Assembly (NCBI GenBank): GCA_024655945.1
Contig: JANLFK010000010.1
Location: 1-64,000 of the forward strand
From: a candidate division KSB1 bacterium
Lineage (GTDB): Bacteria; Zhuqueibacterota; Zhuqueibacteria; JANLFK01; Oleimicrobiaceae
Length of the DNA stretch: 64,000 bases
Direction: 5' to 3'
Shown here: piece after piece, positions 43,422-52,876 of the stretch
Numbering within the stretch: the first letter of the stretch is position 1
Layout of the letters: each line of letters begins with the position of its first letter
The notes under the pieces: model-generated
Seen by the model: the letters and a program-made list of their open reading frames with translations, nothing else
Database searches by the model: none
What the model was told of the DNA's origin: nothing
Made by a program: the position numbers and the translations under genes

Positions 43422-46400
43422 CTATCGCACCACCGCCAGCTTTCCCATCACGCGCTCTTTGTCGTTGCTTATCACGTACAGATAGACACCAGAGCCAACA
43501 AGCTGGTCGTTGCCGTCCTTGCCGTCCCAGAACATGCCGCCATTGCCGTCTCTCTCCTCAAGAACGCGGACCACCTGCCCTTCCACTGTCATGATGGAGA
43601 TGGTGGCCGTTTCCGTGAGGTTGGCGAAAGTGACACGCCCCGTGCCGCTCTGGAGAAGGAAAGGATTCGGGTAGGTAAACACCTGCGACAGATCGGCCCG
43701 GACCAGACGGAGCGCCAGCCGGTCGCCCCGGCCAGGTACCACCGCTCTCCCTTCTTCCGACTTGACGCCGCTCACGTAGACGATGTGGTGCGCGTTCGGC
43801 GCTCCCAGGGGGGCGAGATGGCCGATCTGGAGGAGCACCCGCCGCAGATCTTTGGGGTCAAGCACGCTGCTGACAATGCGCACCTCCGGTTCGATCCGGT
43901 AGTTGGTCACCGTTTCTGCGCTTGTCTTGTCCAAAGGCTGACTGAAAGTGAGGACGACCTGCGCGCTCCCACTCAGCGACACGGCGGTGAGATATGGCGG
44001 CTCTGGCGCACTCACGTAGCTGAAAGTGGCGCTGCTGCGCGTCGTGTCAATAGGAGTGCGATCGCAGTCCGAGACACCCCGTACCTGCACCCTGACGGTG
44101 TCGCCGCTGCGCAGGCGTTCCGCAAGTGTGAGAATCACCTCGTGGCCAGAGCGGTCGTAGAGCACGGAATGCACGCTCCCGCCAGGAGAAAGGGAATAGC
44201 ACGAGGGGTCTTTGACAGAGGCATTCATAGGCTCACTAAAACGCAGGCGCAAACTTGTTTCACTCAGCGCGGTGGCGGCAGCGAGCCACGGGGGGCGATT
44301 CGGCTTGGCGGTCGCCATGCGCGAGGGCAGACTCTCGGGTGGGTGGCGGCTTGAGTCCACCGCACTCACCGCAAACCAGTACATCTGGTCTTGTACAAGT
44401 CCGCTCAGAGAACACAGGGGCGCAGTTGTCCAAACGCTTTGCCGCAAGCTATCCGGATACGTGCCGTACTTGACCCAATAGCCGTCGGCTCGATCGACCG
44501 GGCTCCAGGTGACGGCGATGCGAGCAGTATCCAGAGGGAAGGCATCGACCGTCTTTGGCCGTGGTGGGCGGCCCCCGATGGACAGGTACTGATGCGCGAT
44601 GACGCCGCTGCCGTCGTTGAAATAGAGCTCACGAACGCCGTCGCCATCGGTATCGGCCACGGGGGCCACATTGCTCCGGTTTGGACGATAGTGCCACACC
44701 GGCCGATACTCGCCTGCTTCGGGCACAAACTTGACCACGTAAAAGTCCGGGAAGACGTTGATGAGCACCTCATCGCGCCCATCGTTGTCGATGTCTCCGG
44801 AAGAGACCCCGGCGTCAAAGTCCTTTGGCGAGGCAAAGCCGAAGAAGCGCAGTTCGGCCTGGGGCGAGTAGCGGTCGTTGCCTGAGGCCTTGTACACGCG
44901 GTACAGCCAGTGCCGAGCGTCGTACTCGTGCTCTGCGTCCAGGCTGGGGTCGGAGTGGCAGCCGACCACAAATTCTGGGCGCCCGTCGCCGTCATAGTCG
45001 CCACTGCTCAAAAAGTCAATGGCGTCCATGAGTGGCAAGTGCTCCGACCACGTCGTCCGGAAGCGGCCATTTTCCGTGCGTTCATAGATGAACACGTCGC
45101 CGTCATAGTCGCCGATGAGGATCTCCATGAGGCCGTCGCCGTCAAAGTCCTGCACCTCCACATGGGGCACGCCCGTGATGTTGCTGCCGGGTGTGTGGTT
45201 GGGAAGCGAATCCAGCAGGGCGAAGGTGGGACCTGGCAGGCTCCGCCACACCTGGTAGGTAGCGTCCACGCGCACGATGAGCTCGGGCCGACCATCGCCA
45301 TCGAGGTCGGCGATGCGAGCCCCCCAGACATTGCTGCTATTGCGCCACACTGCCTGAAAGCTCAAGGCGCGTGGAGCGGTCTGCTCAAACAGCACGGACG
45401 TGCCGCCGTAGCCGGCAAGGATTTCAAGCAGGCCGTCGCCGTCGGTATCGCCGATGCTGCGCGGAATGGCCGGCTCGCGACTTTCCCAGACAGGGATAAG
45501 GGAGCCGTCGCGGTTCTGCCAGACCACAAGGGGCCCGAAAGAATTGCCGTTTTGATACCGGCAGCCGACGAGCTCCTCTCTGCCGTCGGCATCGAAGTCG
45601 CACACCTGCGCCAAAAGATAGGCCGGCGGGAGCGACAACGGCAGGAAGACCATCTCCAGCGCCGAGATCGGCGCCGCAGGCAGGGCCAGAGAATAGAGTC
45701 GGCCGGCATTGTCGTCGACAGTGGTGAGCTGCGCCCGGTTGGTTGCGACGATGCAAAAGCCCGCTTGCCCAGGAAGCATCTGGGGGGTCAACAAGATGCG
45801 GTGCTCAGTGGTCTGGTAGGCCAGGCGCAGTTCCTGCCATTGGTCTCCAGGAGTCGGCCACTGCACCGCTGCCTCGCAAAGGTCATCTGTGGCGAAAGTG
45901 AGGAGCGAAGCGAAGTAGTCCCCTTCGAGCATCGGGGTCTGCACCACTTGGCTGATGCGCGGTGGGGTGCGGTCCACAAACAGACGCAGCGATTGCGACA
46001 CCACGCTGCCGCCGGCGCTTTCCACGGACAGGCGCAAGGTGTACTCGGTATCCGGAAGGGCGCTGACATCCCACAGGCCCAGGGTGTCGTCGATGACTTG
46101 CCGGTTCTGCACCCGCACCAGCGGCTGCCAGACGTTGGGGTCGACTCCTGCTCCATAGGAGAGCCCGTAGGCGCGCATGAACACCCCGGCGGCCGTGCCC
46201 ACGAGCGGCACGCTCCCACCGGCAATCCCTTGGTCCAGTCGCGGCCAGGTAATACGGGCCACCGTGAAGTTGGGACTGTGGAGGGCGCTGCTGGCATTGA
46301 TCCGTCCTGCCCCATAGTAGCGGTCCCACCCTGTACTCCCCAGGTCGTCGGCGGTTGCAAGGAGAGTTCCCCGCACATTGTCACTGGCATAATCCGGGTG

Positions 46401-47642
46401 CTGTGTGAAAATCAGTGCGGCAAGGGCGCTGACGAAAGGCGCAGCTGCTGAGGTACCGCTGAACATCGTGTACCCGCCGCCGAGGCTAGTGGTAAGGATG
46501 CGGGATCCAGGCGCCACAAGGTCAATAGTGGCACCATAGTTGGAAAAGCCGGCCAAGTAGTCGGTGGAGTCGGTAGCCCCTACGGCCAGCACCTCCTCGA
46601 AGCCCGAAGGGTAATGCACCTCGCTGCTGGCACTGTTGCCAGCGGAGGCGACCAGCAGCACCCCACAAGCATGTGCGTAGGCGATAGCGTCGCGGAGGAG
46701 GGGCGTGCACACTACATCGCCAAAGCTCATGTTCACCACCTGCGCGCCATTGTCAGCGGCGTAGGCCAAGGCTGACGCCACGTCGTCTTCCTCCAGCAGG
46801 CCGCGACTTGTCCCTGCACGCAGATTCATTAGCCGACAGCCGAACGCCAGGCCCGCAATGCCCACGCCGTTGTCAGCGACCGCGGCGATGATCCCTGCCA
46901 CCGCTGTGCCGTGACCGTGCTCGTCGGCCGGGTCGTTGTCGCGCACCAGATAGTCCCCCCCATCGGCGAAATAGGGCGCGTCGGTAAAGTCCCACCCCTG
47001 CACGTCATCGACAAAGCCATTGCCATCGTCGTCTATGCCGTTGAAGTCAGTGGAGTCGACACGGCCATTGCTGTTGAGGTCCTCGCCTGGGTTAATCCAG
47101 ATGTTTGCTGCCAGGTCCTCGTGCCGGTAATCGATACCCGTGTCGATGACGCCCACAATCACGCTCCGCGAGCCCGCAGTGACCTCCCACGCGGCGCTCG
47201 CCTGGATGCGCTGGAGCCCCCACTGCGAGGGGAACATAGGGTCATTTGGCAGGAAGTGCAGGGAAAAGACGTGATTGACATGCGCGTACTCCACCTCCGG
47301 ATCGCTCGCCAGCGCCGCGACAAACGTTTCCGCTTCAGCACCAGGGAGACGCACCTCATAGATGCGATCCAAGCCCAAGGAGCGGCGCACCTCGGGGTGG
47401 CAGGGTCTTCCAGGACGGACAAAGGTCGGACGTACGCTCTCTACCCGATGTGTCTGGCAGAGGTGGTCCAAAGTGGTCATGCCAGTGCTGATCGGCCCCT
47501 CGGCGGTTTTGCCCAGCGCGCGCAGGGGCTGCCGTGTCTTGACGATGACCTCGACGAGGCCGCGGCCTTCGTCGCCAACAAGGTGCGACGAAAGAGTGAG
47601 CAGCGCGCAAAAAGCCAGTATTTGCTCTGCCAGCCTCTTCAT
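43422..47642 (-). CDS. Secreted subtilisin-like (S8) protease with FG-GAP repeats and FlgD-like C-terminal domain
   Basis: The protein has 1406 residues, with signal peptide LAFCALLTLSSHLVG. An I9-like prodomain (about 30-130) precedes the S8 core: Asp in GVIDTGIDYRHEDL (about 165), His in HGHGTAVAGIIA (about 243), Ser in FSGTSAAAPFVSAL (about 395). An insertion of DSTDFNGIDDDGNGFVDD type looks calcium-binding. The second half has several FG-GAP/VCBS-like repeats of D-x-D-GDGRPE kind (about 690-1020), fibronectin-like domains, and a C-terminal FlgD/sorting domain (TYPNPFLL ... GVYLYVISNDKERVMGKLAVV). A cell-surface or released degradative protease is likely. ATG at 47642 has GGGAGAGG upstream; it is 2 nt from the GT2 stop. 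Confidence 0.87.
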   Translation of the reverse strand: MKRLAEQILAFCALLTLSSHLVGDEGRGLVEVIVKTRQPLRALGKTAEGPISTGMTTLDHLCQTHRVESVRPTFVRPGRPCHPEVRRSLGLDRIYEVRLPGAEAETFVAALASDPEVEYAHVNHVFSLHFLPNDPMFPSQWGLQRIQASAAWEVTAGSRSVIVGVIDTGIDYRHEDLAANIWINPGEDLNSNGRVDSTDFNGIDDDGNGFVDDVQGWDFTDAPYFADGGDYLVRDNDPADEHGHGTAVAGIIAAVADNGVGIAGLAFGCRLMNLRAGTSRGLLEEDDVASALAYAADNGAQVVNMSFGDVVCTPLLRDAIAYAHACGVLLVASAGNSASSEVHYPSGFEEVLAVGATDSTDYLAGFSNYGATIDLVAPGSRILTTSLGGGYTMFSGTSAAAPFVSALAALIFTQHPDYASDNVRGTLLATADDLGSTGWDRYYGAGRINASSALHSPNFTVARITWPRLDQGIAGGSVPLVGTAAGVFMRAYGLSYGAGVDPNVWQPLVRVQNRQVIDDTLGLWDVSALPDTEYTLRLSVESAGGSVVSQSLRLFVDRTPPRISQVVQTPMLEGDYFASLLTFATDDLCEAAVQWPTPGDQWQELRLAYQTTEHRILLTPQMLPGQAGFCIVATNRAQLTTVDDNAGRLYSLALPAAPISALEMVFLPLSLPPAYLLAQVCDFDADGREELVGCRYQNGNSFGPLVVWQNRDGSLIPVWESREPAIPRSIGDTDGDGLLEILAGYGGTSVLFEQTAPRALSFQAVWRNSSNVWGARIADLDGDGRPELIVRVDATYQVWRSLPGPTFALLDSLPNHTPGSNITGVPHVEVQDFDGDGLMEILIGDYDGDVFIYERTENGRFRTTWSEHLPLMDAIDFLSSGDYDGDGRPEFVVGCHSDPSLDAEHEYDARHWLYRVYKASGNDRYSPQAELRFFGFASPKDFDAGVSSGDIDNDGRDEVLINVFPDFYVVKFVPEAGEYRPVWHYRPNRSNVAPVADTDGDGVRELYFNDGSGVIAHQYLSIGGRPPRPKTVDAFPLDTARIAVTWSPVDRADGYWVKYGTYPDSLRQSVWTTAPLCSLSGLVQDQMYWFAVSAVDSSRHPPESLPSRMATAKPNRPPWLAAATALSETSLRLRFSEPMNASVKDPSCYSLSPGGSVHSVLYDRSGHEVILTLAERLRSGDTVRVQVRGVSDCDRTPIDTTRSSATFSYVSAPEPPYLTAVSLSGSAQVVLTFSQPLDKTSAETVTNYRIEPEVRIVSSVLDPKDLRRVLLQIGHLAPLGAPNAHHIVYVSGVKSEEGRAVVPGRGDRLALRLVRADLSQVFTYPNPFLLQSGTGRVTFANLTETATISIMTVEGQVVRVLEERDGNGGMFWDGKDGNDQLVGSGVYLYVISNDKERVMGKLAVVR

Positions 47643-47644
47643 CC

Positions 47645-48544
47645 TTACCTCTCCCTGCGCCGACCCGCTCTCAGGAGTGCCCATGCCACCCGTGGCCACA
47701 GGCTCACCAGGAGCAAGATGGCCACGCAGAGGTCAACTGCTGCACATCGTGCAGGGTATTTGCGGAAGTAGCGCAAGAAGTCACGATGCGAAGCAATCAG
47801 CGCCGGCACGCGATGGGCGAATACACTGGCGCCTTTGTGATGGACAGCATGCACCTCCGGCACGAATGTCACCCGCCACCCTTTTTCCCAGAAGCGGCGA
47901 CACCAGTCCACGTCGCTGAAGAACATCACAAAGCGCTCGTCGAGCAGTCCCACGGAGGCCACCGCCTCGCGCCGTGCCAAGAGAAAGGCACCCTGCGGCT
48001 GGTCAACATCCCGTCGCGAGAGGTGGTCGAAATCGCCCATCTTCCAGGCATTGAACAGTGGACTCTCAGGGAAGAGGCGTGAAAGCCCAAGCAGCTCGAA
48101 CAGCAGGTCGCGACGTCTTGGAAAACGCCGACAGGACGGCTGCACGCTCCCATCCGGAAAGCGGAGTTGAGGGGCCACAATCCCCACGTCGCGCTCTCGC
48201 TCCAAGAAGGAAATCAGATGGGGAAGCGCACCCCGCGGCACCTCGACGTCTGGGTTCAACAGTAGCAAGAACCTGCCGGAGGCGGAGGCCAGTCCCTGGT
48301 TTGTAGCACGCGTGAAGCCGAGATTCCACTTGTTGCGCAGCAGGCGGATGGGGATGGGCGCGCTTGCAGCGATGCGCTCAACAAGGGCACAGGTGCCATC
48401 CTCTGAGGCATTGTCGATAACCCATACCTCTGCACTCAGGCCCTCAACTGCCGCAAGGAGGGAAGAAAGGCAGGCGCCGATAGAGCGTTCGCTGTTGTAC
48501 GTGACCACCACGGCGGACACGCCGCCACGGGAGAGGCCTTTCAC
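47645..48544 (-). CDS. Family 2 glycosyltransferase (rhamnosyl-type)
   Basis: The protein has 299 residues. It opens VSAVVVTYNSERSIGACLSS, then WVIDNASEDGT, LLLLNPDVEV (the DxD-like nucleotide-sugar site) and VMFFSDVDWCRRFWEKGW, the pattern of rhamnosyltransferase/mycofactocin-type GT2 enzymes. One hydrophobic segment lies at the C-terminus (VAILLLVSLWP). It starts with GTG at 48544 after GAGG. It shares its transcript with the protease; a glycosylation link to that secreted protein is tempting but unproven. Confidence 0.85.
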   Translation of the reverse strand: MKGLSRGGVSAVVVTYNSERSIGACLSSLLAAVEGLSAEVWVIDNASEDGTCALVERIAASAPIPIRLLRNKWNLGFTRATNQGLASASGRFLLLLNPDVEVPRGALPHLISFLERERDVGIVAPQLRFPDGSVQPSCRRFPRRRDLLFELLGLSRLFPESPLFNAWKMGDFDHLSRRDVDQPQGAFLLARREAVASVGLLDERFVMFFSDVDWCRRFWEKGWRVTFVPEVHAVHHKGASVFAHRVPALIASHRDFLRYFRKYPARCAAVDLCVAILLLVSLWPRVAWALLRAGRRRER

Positions 48545-48605
48545 CTTCTGCCTCGCACTGCTGTCCTGTCGCTGCCCTCACCGTCGTGCGCCCATGCGCG
48601 AGAAG

Positions 48606-48634
48606 AAGGTAGCAAAACGGCAAAAAAATAGCAA
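48606..48634 (-). promoter_or_regulatory. Possible promoter for the GT2-protease transcript
   Basis: On the minus strand, TTGCTA (48634-48629), a 17-nt spacer with a T-run, and TACCTT (48611-48606). The region just before the -10, GCCGTTTTGCTA, is identical to the same part of the tRNA promoter. The -10 is weak. Confidence 0.4.
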
Positions 48635-48944
48635 CCGCTTTCTCTCCTCGTGGAGGCCAGAGGTGGGGTGGAGCTTACCAGGGACGCACAGTGGCGGAGG
48701 ACAAAACCCAGGCTCGGCCGGTCCTTCATGGCTGGCGTACTTGTCCACCCGAGACGGAGCATGAGCGCCCCCTGGCAAAGGGGGAGACGACTGATTCCAT
48801 CGGCCGGGGGATTGCCTGACAGCGTGCTGTGCAGTGCGGCAAACGGGGGTGCTGCTCCTCCGCTGCGGGGGCCTGCGCTGTCCGTGGCTCATACCCACCC
48901 CTTTGCACCAGAACCCGACGGGGCGCCTTGGCTTCCTGGCGCAC
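48635..48944. other. Non-coding spacer between the GT2 promoter and araA
   Basis: No ORF here has coding character. A perfect CCCCCT-GGCAA-AGGGGG hairpin at 48768-48784 lacks a T-run; it might be a weak terminator for the arabinose operon, which ends at 48945. Confidence 0.5.
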
Positions 48945-50432
48945 TCAGTACGCAGAGGCGTTCCAGCGCAGCTCCTTCTTGAAATCCTGCACTGTGGTGG
49001 AATCGTTGATTTCTACCAGCTCAATCCCTGCAATTTCAGCAAAGTCGCGCAGAGGCTCGGCAGTGAGGGTCATGGTGAATGCCGTGTGGTGCGCCCCTCC
49101 CGCCATAATCCAGCAATGCGCGGCAACGCGAAGGTCGGGCTTCGGCACCCATACCGCTCTCGCTACCGGCAATTTCGGCAAGTCTTCATCTGGCCCGACA
49201 CTTTCGACCTCGTTGAGTACCAGGCGGAAGCGGTGGCCGAGGTCGATCATCGCGATGTTCAGAGCCGGTCCGGGGGGTGCGCCAAAGACCAAGCGCGCCG
49301 GATCGGCCTTGCCGCCGATCGACAGCGGATGAACCTCTAGGCGGGGGCGCTCAGCCGCCAGTGTCTCGCACACCTCCAGCATGTGCGCCCCGAGCACCTT
49401 CATGCCACCCGGGGCCAGATGGTAGGTGTAATCCTCCATGAACGAGGTGCCGCCCCCGAGTCCGGCGGCCATGACCTTCATGGCCCGCACCAATGCCGCA
49501 GTCTTCCAGTCGCCCTCCGCCCCGAATCCGTACCCTTCAGCCATGAGCCGCTGCACGGCAAGACCAGGCAGTTGAGCGAGGCCGTGCAAATCCTCAAAGG
49601 TCGTCGTAAATGCCGAGAAGCCACCATCGCGGAGAAACTCCCTCAGGCCCAGCTCAATGCGCGCCGCCTCCCTGATGGCCTGGTGCTTTGGTGCACCGGG
49701 TTGGGCATCTTTGGCGATGGTGTACTTCTCGCTATATTCCCGGACAAGGCGATCGACCTCAGAGTCGGAGATACATTGTACCGCCTTGACCAAGTCGCCA
49801 ACGCCGTAGCCATTAACCGAATATCCCAGCTCCATCTGGGCTTGGACTTTATCGCCCTCGGTGACGGCGACCTCGCGCATGTTGTCACCAAAGCGGGCGA
49901 TCCTCCCTGCTTGCCAATCTTGCCAGGCGGCGGCAGCGCGCATCCAGACCGCCAGCTCCCGGTGGACCGTCTCCTCCTGCCAGTGGCCGACGATGACCTT
50001 GCGCTTGAGCCCCAAGCGCGTGCAGATGAAGCCAAATTCCCGATCTCCGTGCGCCGACTGGTTGAGGTTCATAAAGTCCATGTCGATCTCCGACCAAGGG
50101 AGATCGCGATTGTATTGCGTGTGGAGGTGGACGAAAGGCTTGCGCAGCGTCTTCAGTCCTGCGATCCACATCTTGCCTGGCGAGAAGGTGTGCATCCACA
50201 CGATGAGGCCGATGCAGCTCTTGGCGCTGTTCGCCGCCATCGCCAGGGCGAGGATGTTATCCGGATCCGTCAGCACCGCCTTAAAGACGATGCGCGCGGG
50301 GATTTCCGGCACGGCGTCCAGAAAGGTGGCAATCTCCCGAGAGTGGCCGGCCACCTTTTGCAAGACCTCGTCCCCATAGAGGTGTTGACTGCCGGTGACA
50401 AACCAGACCTCGGAATTCTCGTACACCTTCAC
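48945..50432 (-). CDS. araA: L-arabinose isomerase
   Basis: The protein has 495 residues, full length. It begins [13 protein letters not shown], the family start, and carries [41 protein letters not shown] (catalytic Glu), [14 protein letters not shown] (catalytic Glu) and AGGAHHTAF (His ligands). It converts L-arabinose to L-ribulose. The GTG start lies 3 nt after the araD stop. Last gene of a four-gene arabinose operon. Confidence 0.95.
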   Translation of the reverse strand: MKVYENSEVWFVTGSQHLYGDEVLQKVAGHSREIATFLDAVPEIPARIVFKAVLTDPDNILALAMAANSAKSCIGLIVWMHTFSPGKMWIAGLKTLRKPFVHLHTQYNRDLPWSEIDMDFMNLNQSAHGDREFGFICTRLGLKRKVIVGHWQEETVHRELAVWMRAAAAWQDWQAGRIARFGDNMREVAVTEGDKVQAQMELGYSVNGYGVGDLVKAVQCISDSEVDRLVREYSEKYTIAKDAQPGAPKHQAIREAARIELGLREFLRDGGFSAFTTTFEDLHGLAQLPGLAVQRLMAEGYGFGAEGDWKTAALVRAMKVMAAGLGGGTSFMEDYTYHLAPGGMKVLGAHMLEVCETLAAERPRLEVHPLSIGGKADPARLVFGAPPGPALNIAMIDLGHRFRLVLNEVESVGPDEDLPKLPVARAVWVPKPDLRVAAHCWIMAGGAHHTAFTMTLTAEPLRDFAEIAGIELVEINDSTTVQDFKKELRWNASAY

Positions 50433-50435
50433 GTT

Positions 50436-51140
50436 TCACCCCTCACGAGCTTTTTTCTGCCCGTAATAGGCTTCAGGCCCGTGTTTGCGCTGAAAGTGCT
50501 TGTGCAAGATGTGGTCGGGCAGATTTCCCACCCTCGCATTGAGCAGGATGGTGTGAAAGGCCATCTGGGCTACTCTCTCCAAGACAAGGCTGTTGTTGAC
50601 AGCCTCCATCGGGTTCTCGCCCCAAGTGAAGGGTCCGTGGCCGGCCACAAGGACGGCAGGCATTTCCAGCGGGGCGATTTGGGCAAAGGCCTCGACAATC
50701 GCCAGACCGGTGGCGCGTTCGTATTCCCTCTCCACCTCATCCGCAGTCAGAAAGCGCGTGACCGGGATTGGCCCATGGAAATGGTCCGCGTGCGTGGTCC
50801 CTAAGCACGGTATGGGCAGGCAGGCCTGCGCGAAGGAGGTAGCGTAGTCACTGTGCGTATGGGCGATGCCCCCGATGCTGCGAAAGGCTTGGTATAAGGC
50901 CACGTGCGTCGCCGTGTCGGACGAGGGCTGCCACTGGCCCTCAACTACTTTGCCGTCCAGGTCAACGACTACCATGTCGTCCGGGGACAATTGGCTGTAG
51001 TCAATTCCGCTCGGTTTGATCACCACCAGGTTCTTTTCGCGGTCGCGTCCGCTCACATTACCCCAAGTCAGGGTGACCAGCCCATATTCGCGCAGAGCGA
51101 GGTTGGCTTTCAGGACCTCTTCCTTTAGCTCCCCGAGCAT
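50436..51140 (-). CDS. araD: L-ribulose-5-phosphate 4-epimerase
   Basis: The protein has 234 residues, class II aldolase fold. TWGNVSGRD and the zinc ligands in IAHTHSDYAT and HADHFHGP match the family; VLVAGHGPFTWG holds the third His. It makes D-xylulose 5-phosphate for the pentose phosphate pathway. The ATG at 51140 follows GAAGAGG and overlaps the araB stop region by 16 nt, so translation is coupled. Confidence 0.94.
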   Translation of the reverse strand: MLGELKEEVLKANLALREYGLVTLTWGNVSGRDREKNLVVIKPSGIDYSQLSPDDMVVVDLDGKVVEGQWQPSSDTATHVALYQAFRSIGGIAHTHSDYATSFAQACLPIPCLGTTHADHFHGPIPVTRFLTADEVEREYERATGLAIVEAFAQIAPLEMPAVLVAGHGPFTWGENPMEAVNNSLVLERVAQMAFHTILLNARVGNLPDHILHKHFQRKHGPEAYYGQKKAREG

Positions 51141-52840
51141 GCCTCTTCCGTCCTCACTCTGTCCCTTATGTCCAGCAAGTCTTTCATGACATTGTACATC
51201 TGCCCTGACCATTCACGGGTGCCGAAGGCATCGTGCAGCTGGCGATACAGGGCGTACAGCCGTTGGTAAATGCGGTGGTTCTCCTCCTGTGGAGTGTAGA
51301 TCTTGTCGGTGCCGGTCATGGCCTGCCTGGCATCTTCAACCTTGGTGTATCCGCCCTTCTGCTTTCCGGCAGCCACAGCGGCAAACATGGCCGCTCCCAG
51401 TGCCGGCGCCTGCTGGCTGCGCGAGACCTTCATCGGCCTGCCGGTCACGTCCGCATAGATCTGCATGAGAAGCGGATTCTTGACTGCCAGACCGCCGCAG
51501 TTGACAATTTCCCGTACCGGCACGCCGTAGCTCTGAATGCGGTCGATGATGGTCAACGCCCCAAAGGCGGTGGCTTCAATCAGGGCGCGGTAGACCTCAT
51601 GGGGCTGCGTATGCAGGGTCTGCCCCAACAACAGCCCTGCGAGACGCACATCCACGAGGATCGAACGATTGCCATTGTTCCAATCCAAAGCAAGCAGCCC
51701 ACTCTCCCCCGGTTTCAGTCGCGCTGCGGCCTCTCCGAGCCGCTCGAACCTGTCATCGGCAGTCCTGCCGAATGACTCGGGGACGAGGTTATTGACGAAC
51801 CAGACAAAGATGTCGCCCACTGCTGACTGCCCGGCTTCGATGCCGTAGTAACCGGGGATCACCGAGCCGTCGACAATTCCGCAGACACCGGGAATGGCCT
51901 CGAGTTTCTCGGTATTCGGGAGGACCATGATGTCGCAGGTGCTGGTGCCGAGAATCTTCACCAGGATGCCCACGTCAATGCCTGCGCCCACTGCCCCCAT
52001 GTGGGCGTCGAATGCCCCTACGCTCACCACAACGTCTCTGGAAAGCCCCAGCTTTTGTGCCCACTCAGGCGACAGAGTCCCGACCCTCTCATCCGCGCAG
52101 TACGCAGTCTCGTAGAGCCTTGGGCGCATGGCGGCTACCTCGGGGGACAGCTGCCGGAGGAACTCTTCATCAGGCAGCCCGCCCCACTGGGCATCAAACA
52201 GGGCCTTGTGCCCGGCTGCACAGGTGCTGCGCTTGATTTTGGCAGGACGGGTCTCTCCCACCAGCACCGCGGGAATCCAATCACAGATCTCCACAAAGCT
52301 GTGCGCCGCGCGAAAGACTTCCGGGGCCGTCTTCTGCAGATGCCAGAGCTTGCTCCAAAACCACTCCGAGGAGTAGACGCCGCCTATCTTTGCCAGGTAG
52401 TGCGGTCTCATCTCTCGGGCAATTTCGGTTAGCCGCTGCGCTTCTGCGTAACTGGTGTGGTCCTTCCACAGCCAGACCATGGCCGCAGGATTGTTGCGGA
52501 ACTCCTCGTGGAAACAGAGCGGCACGCCTCGCTCGTCCACCGGCACCGGGCTGCTCCCCGTCGTGTCAATGCCAATGCCGACGATGTCGTCGGCGGAAAA
52601 CTCCGGCTCATTTTCCCTGGCCAGGCTGATTACCCCGGGAATCACTGCCTCCAGGCCTGCGAGGTAGTCAGCCGGATTCTGCCGCGCCACATTGGGATCG
52701 GCAGGGTCCAGGACGACTCCCGCCGTGCCGGAGGGGTAGTGAAAGACCTGAGTGGCCACTTCCCTGCCGTCGGCGATATCCGCAATCACTGCCCGGCACG
52801 AGTTCGTGCCAAAGTCAATGCCTATGGTGTATTTGCCCAA
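51125..52840 (-). CDS. araB: L-ribulokinase
   Basis: The protein has 571 residues of the FGGY kinase family, starting at TTG 52840 with AGGAGG 6 nt upstream; a GTG at 52876 is a weaker alternative. IGIDFGTNSCRAVIADI holds the phosphate loop, GIGIDTTGSSPVPVD matches AraB, and GGLAVKNPLLMQIYADVTGRP is the C-terminal signature. It phosphorylates L-ribulose. It lies between the transporter and araD in pathway order. Confidence 0.94.
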   Translation of the reverse strand: MGKYTIGIDFGTNSCRAVIADIADGREVATQVFHYPSGTAGVVLDPADPNVARQNPADYLAGLEAVIPGVISLARENEPEFSADDIVGIGIDTTGSSPVPVDERGVPLCFHEEFRNNPAAMVWLWKDHTSYAEAQRLTEIAREMRPHYLAKIGGVYSSEWFWSKLWHLQKTAPEVFRAAHSFVEICDWIPAVLVGETRPAKIKRSTCAAGHKALFDAQWGGLPDEEFLRQLSPEVAAMRPRLYETAYCADERVGTLSPEWAQKLGLSRDVVVSVGAFDAHMGAVGAGIDVGILVKILGTSTCDIMVLPNTEKLEAIPGVCGIVDGSVIPGYYGIEAGQSAVGDIFVWFVNNLVPESFGRTADDRFERLGEAAARLKPGESGLLALDWNNGNRSILVDVRLAGLLLGQTLHTQPHEVYRALIEATAFGALTIIDRIQSYGVPVREIVNCGGLAVKNPLLMQIYADVTGRPMKVSRSQQAPALGAAMFAAVAAGKQKGGYTKVEDARQAMTGTDKIYTPQEENHRIYQRLYALYRQLHDAFGTREWSGQMYNVMKDLLDIRDRVRTEEACSGS

Positions 52841-52876
52841 GCCTTTCCTCCTGCACCGAGCCAGTGAGGTAGCCAC

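Noticed and set aside
48768-48784. CCCCCT/AGGGGG hairpin as terminator for araA
   Set aside because: No T-run follows on either strand; kept only as a note in the spacer.
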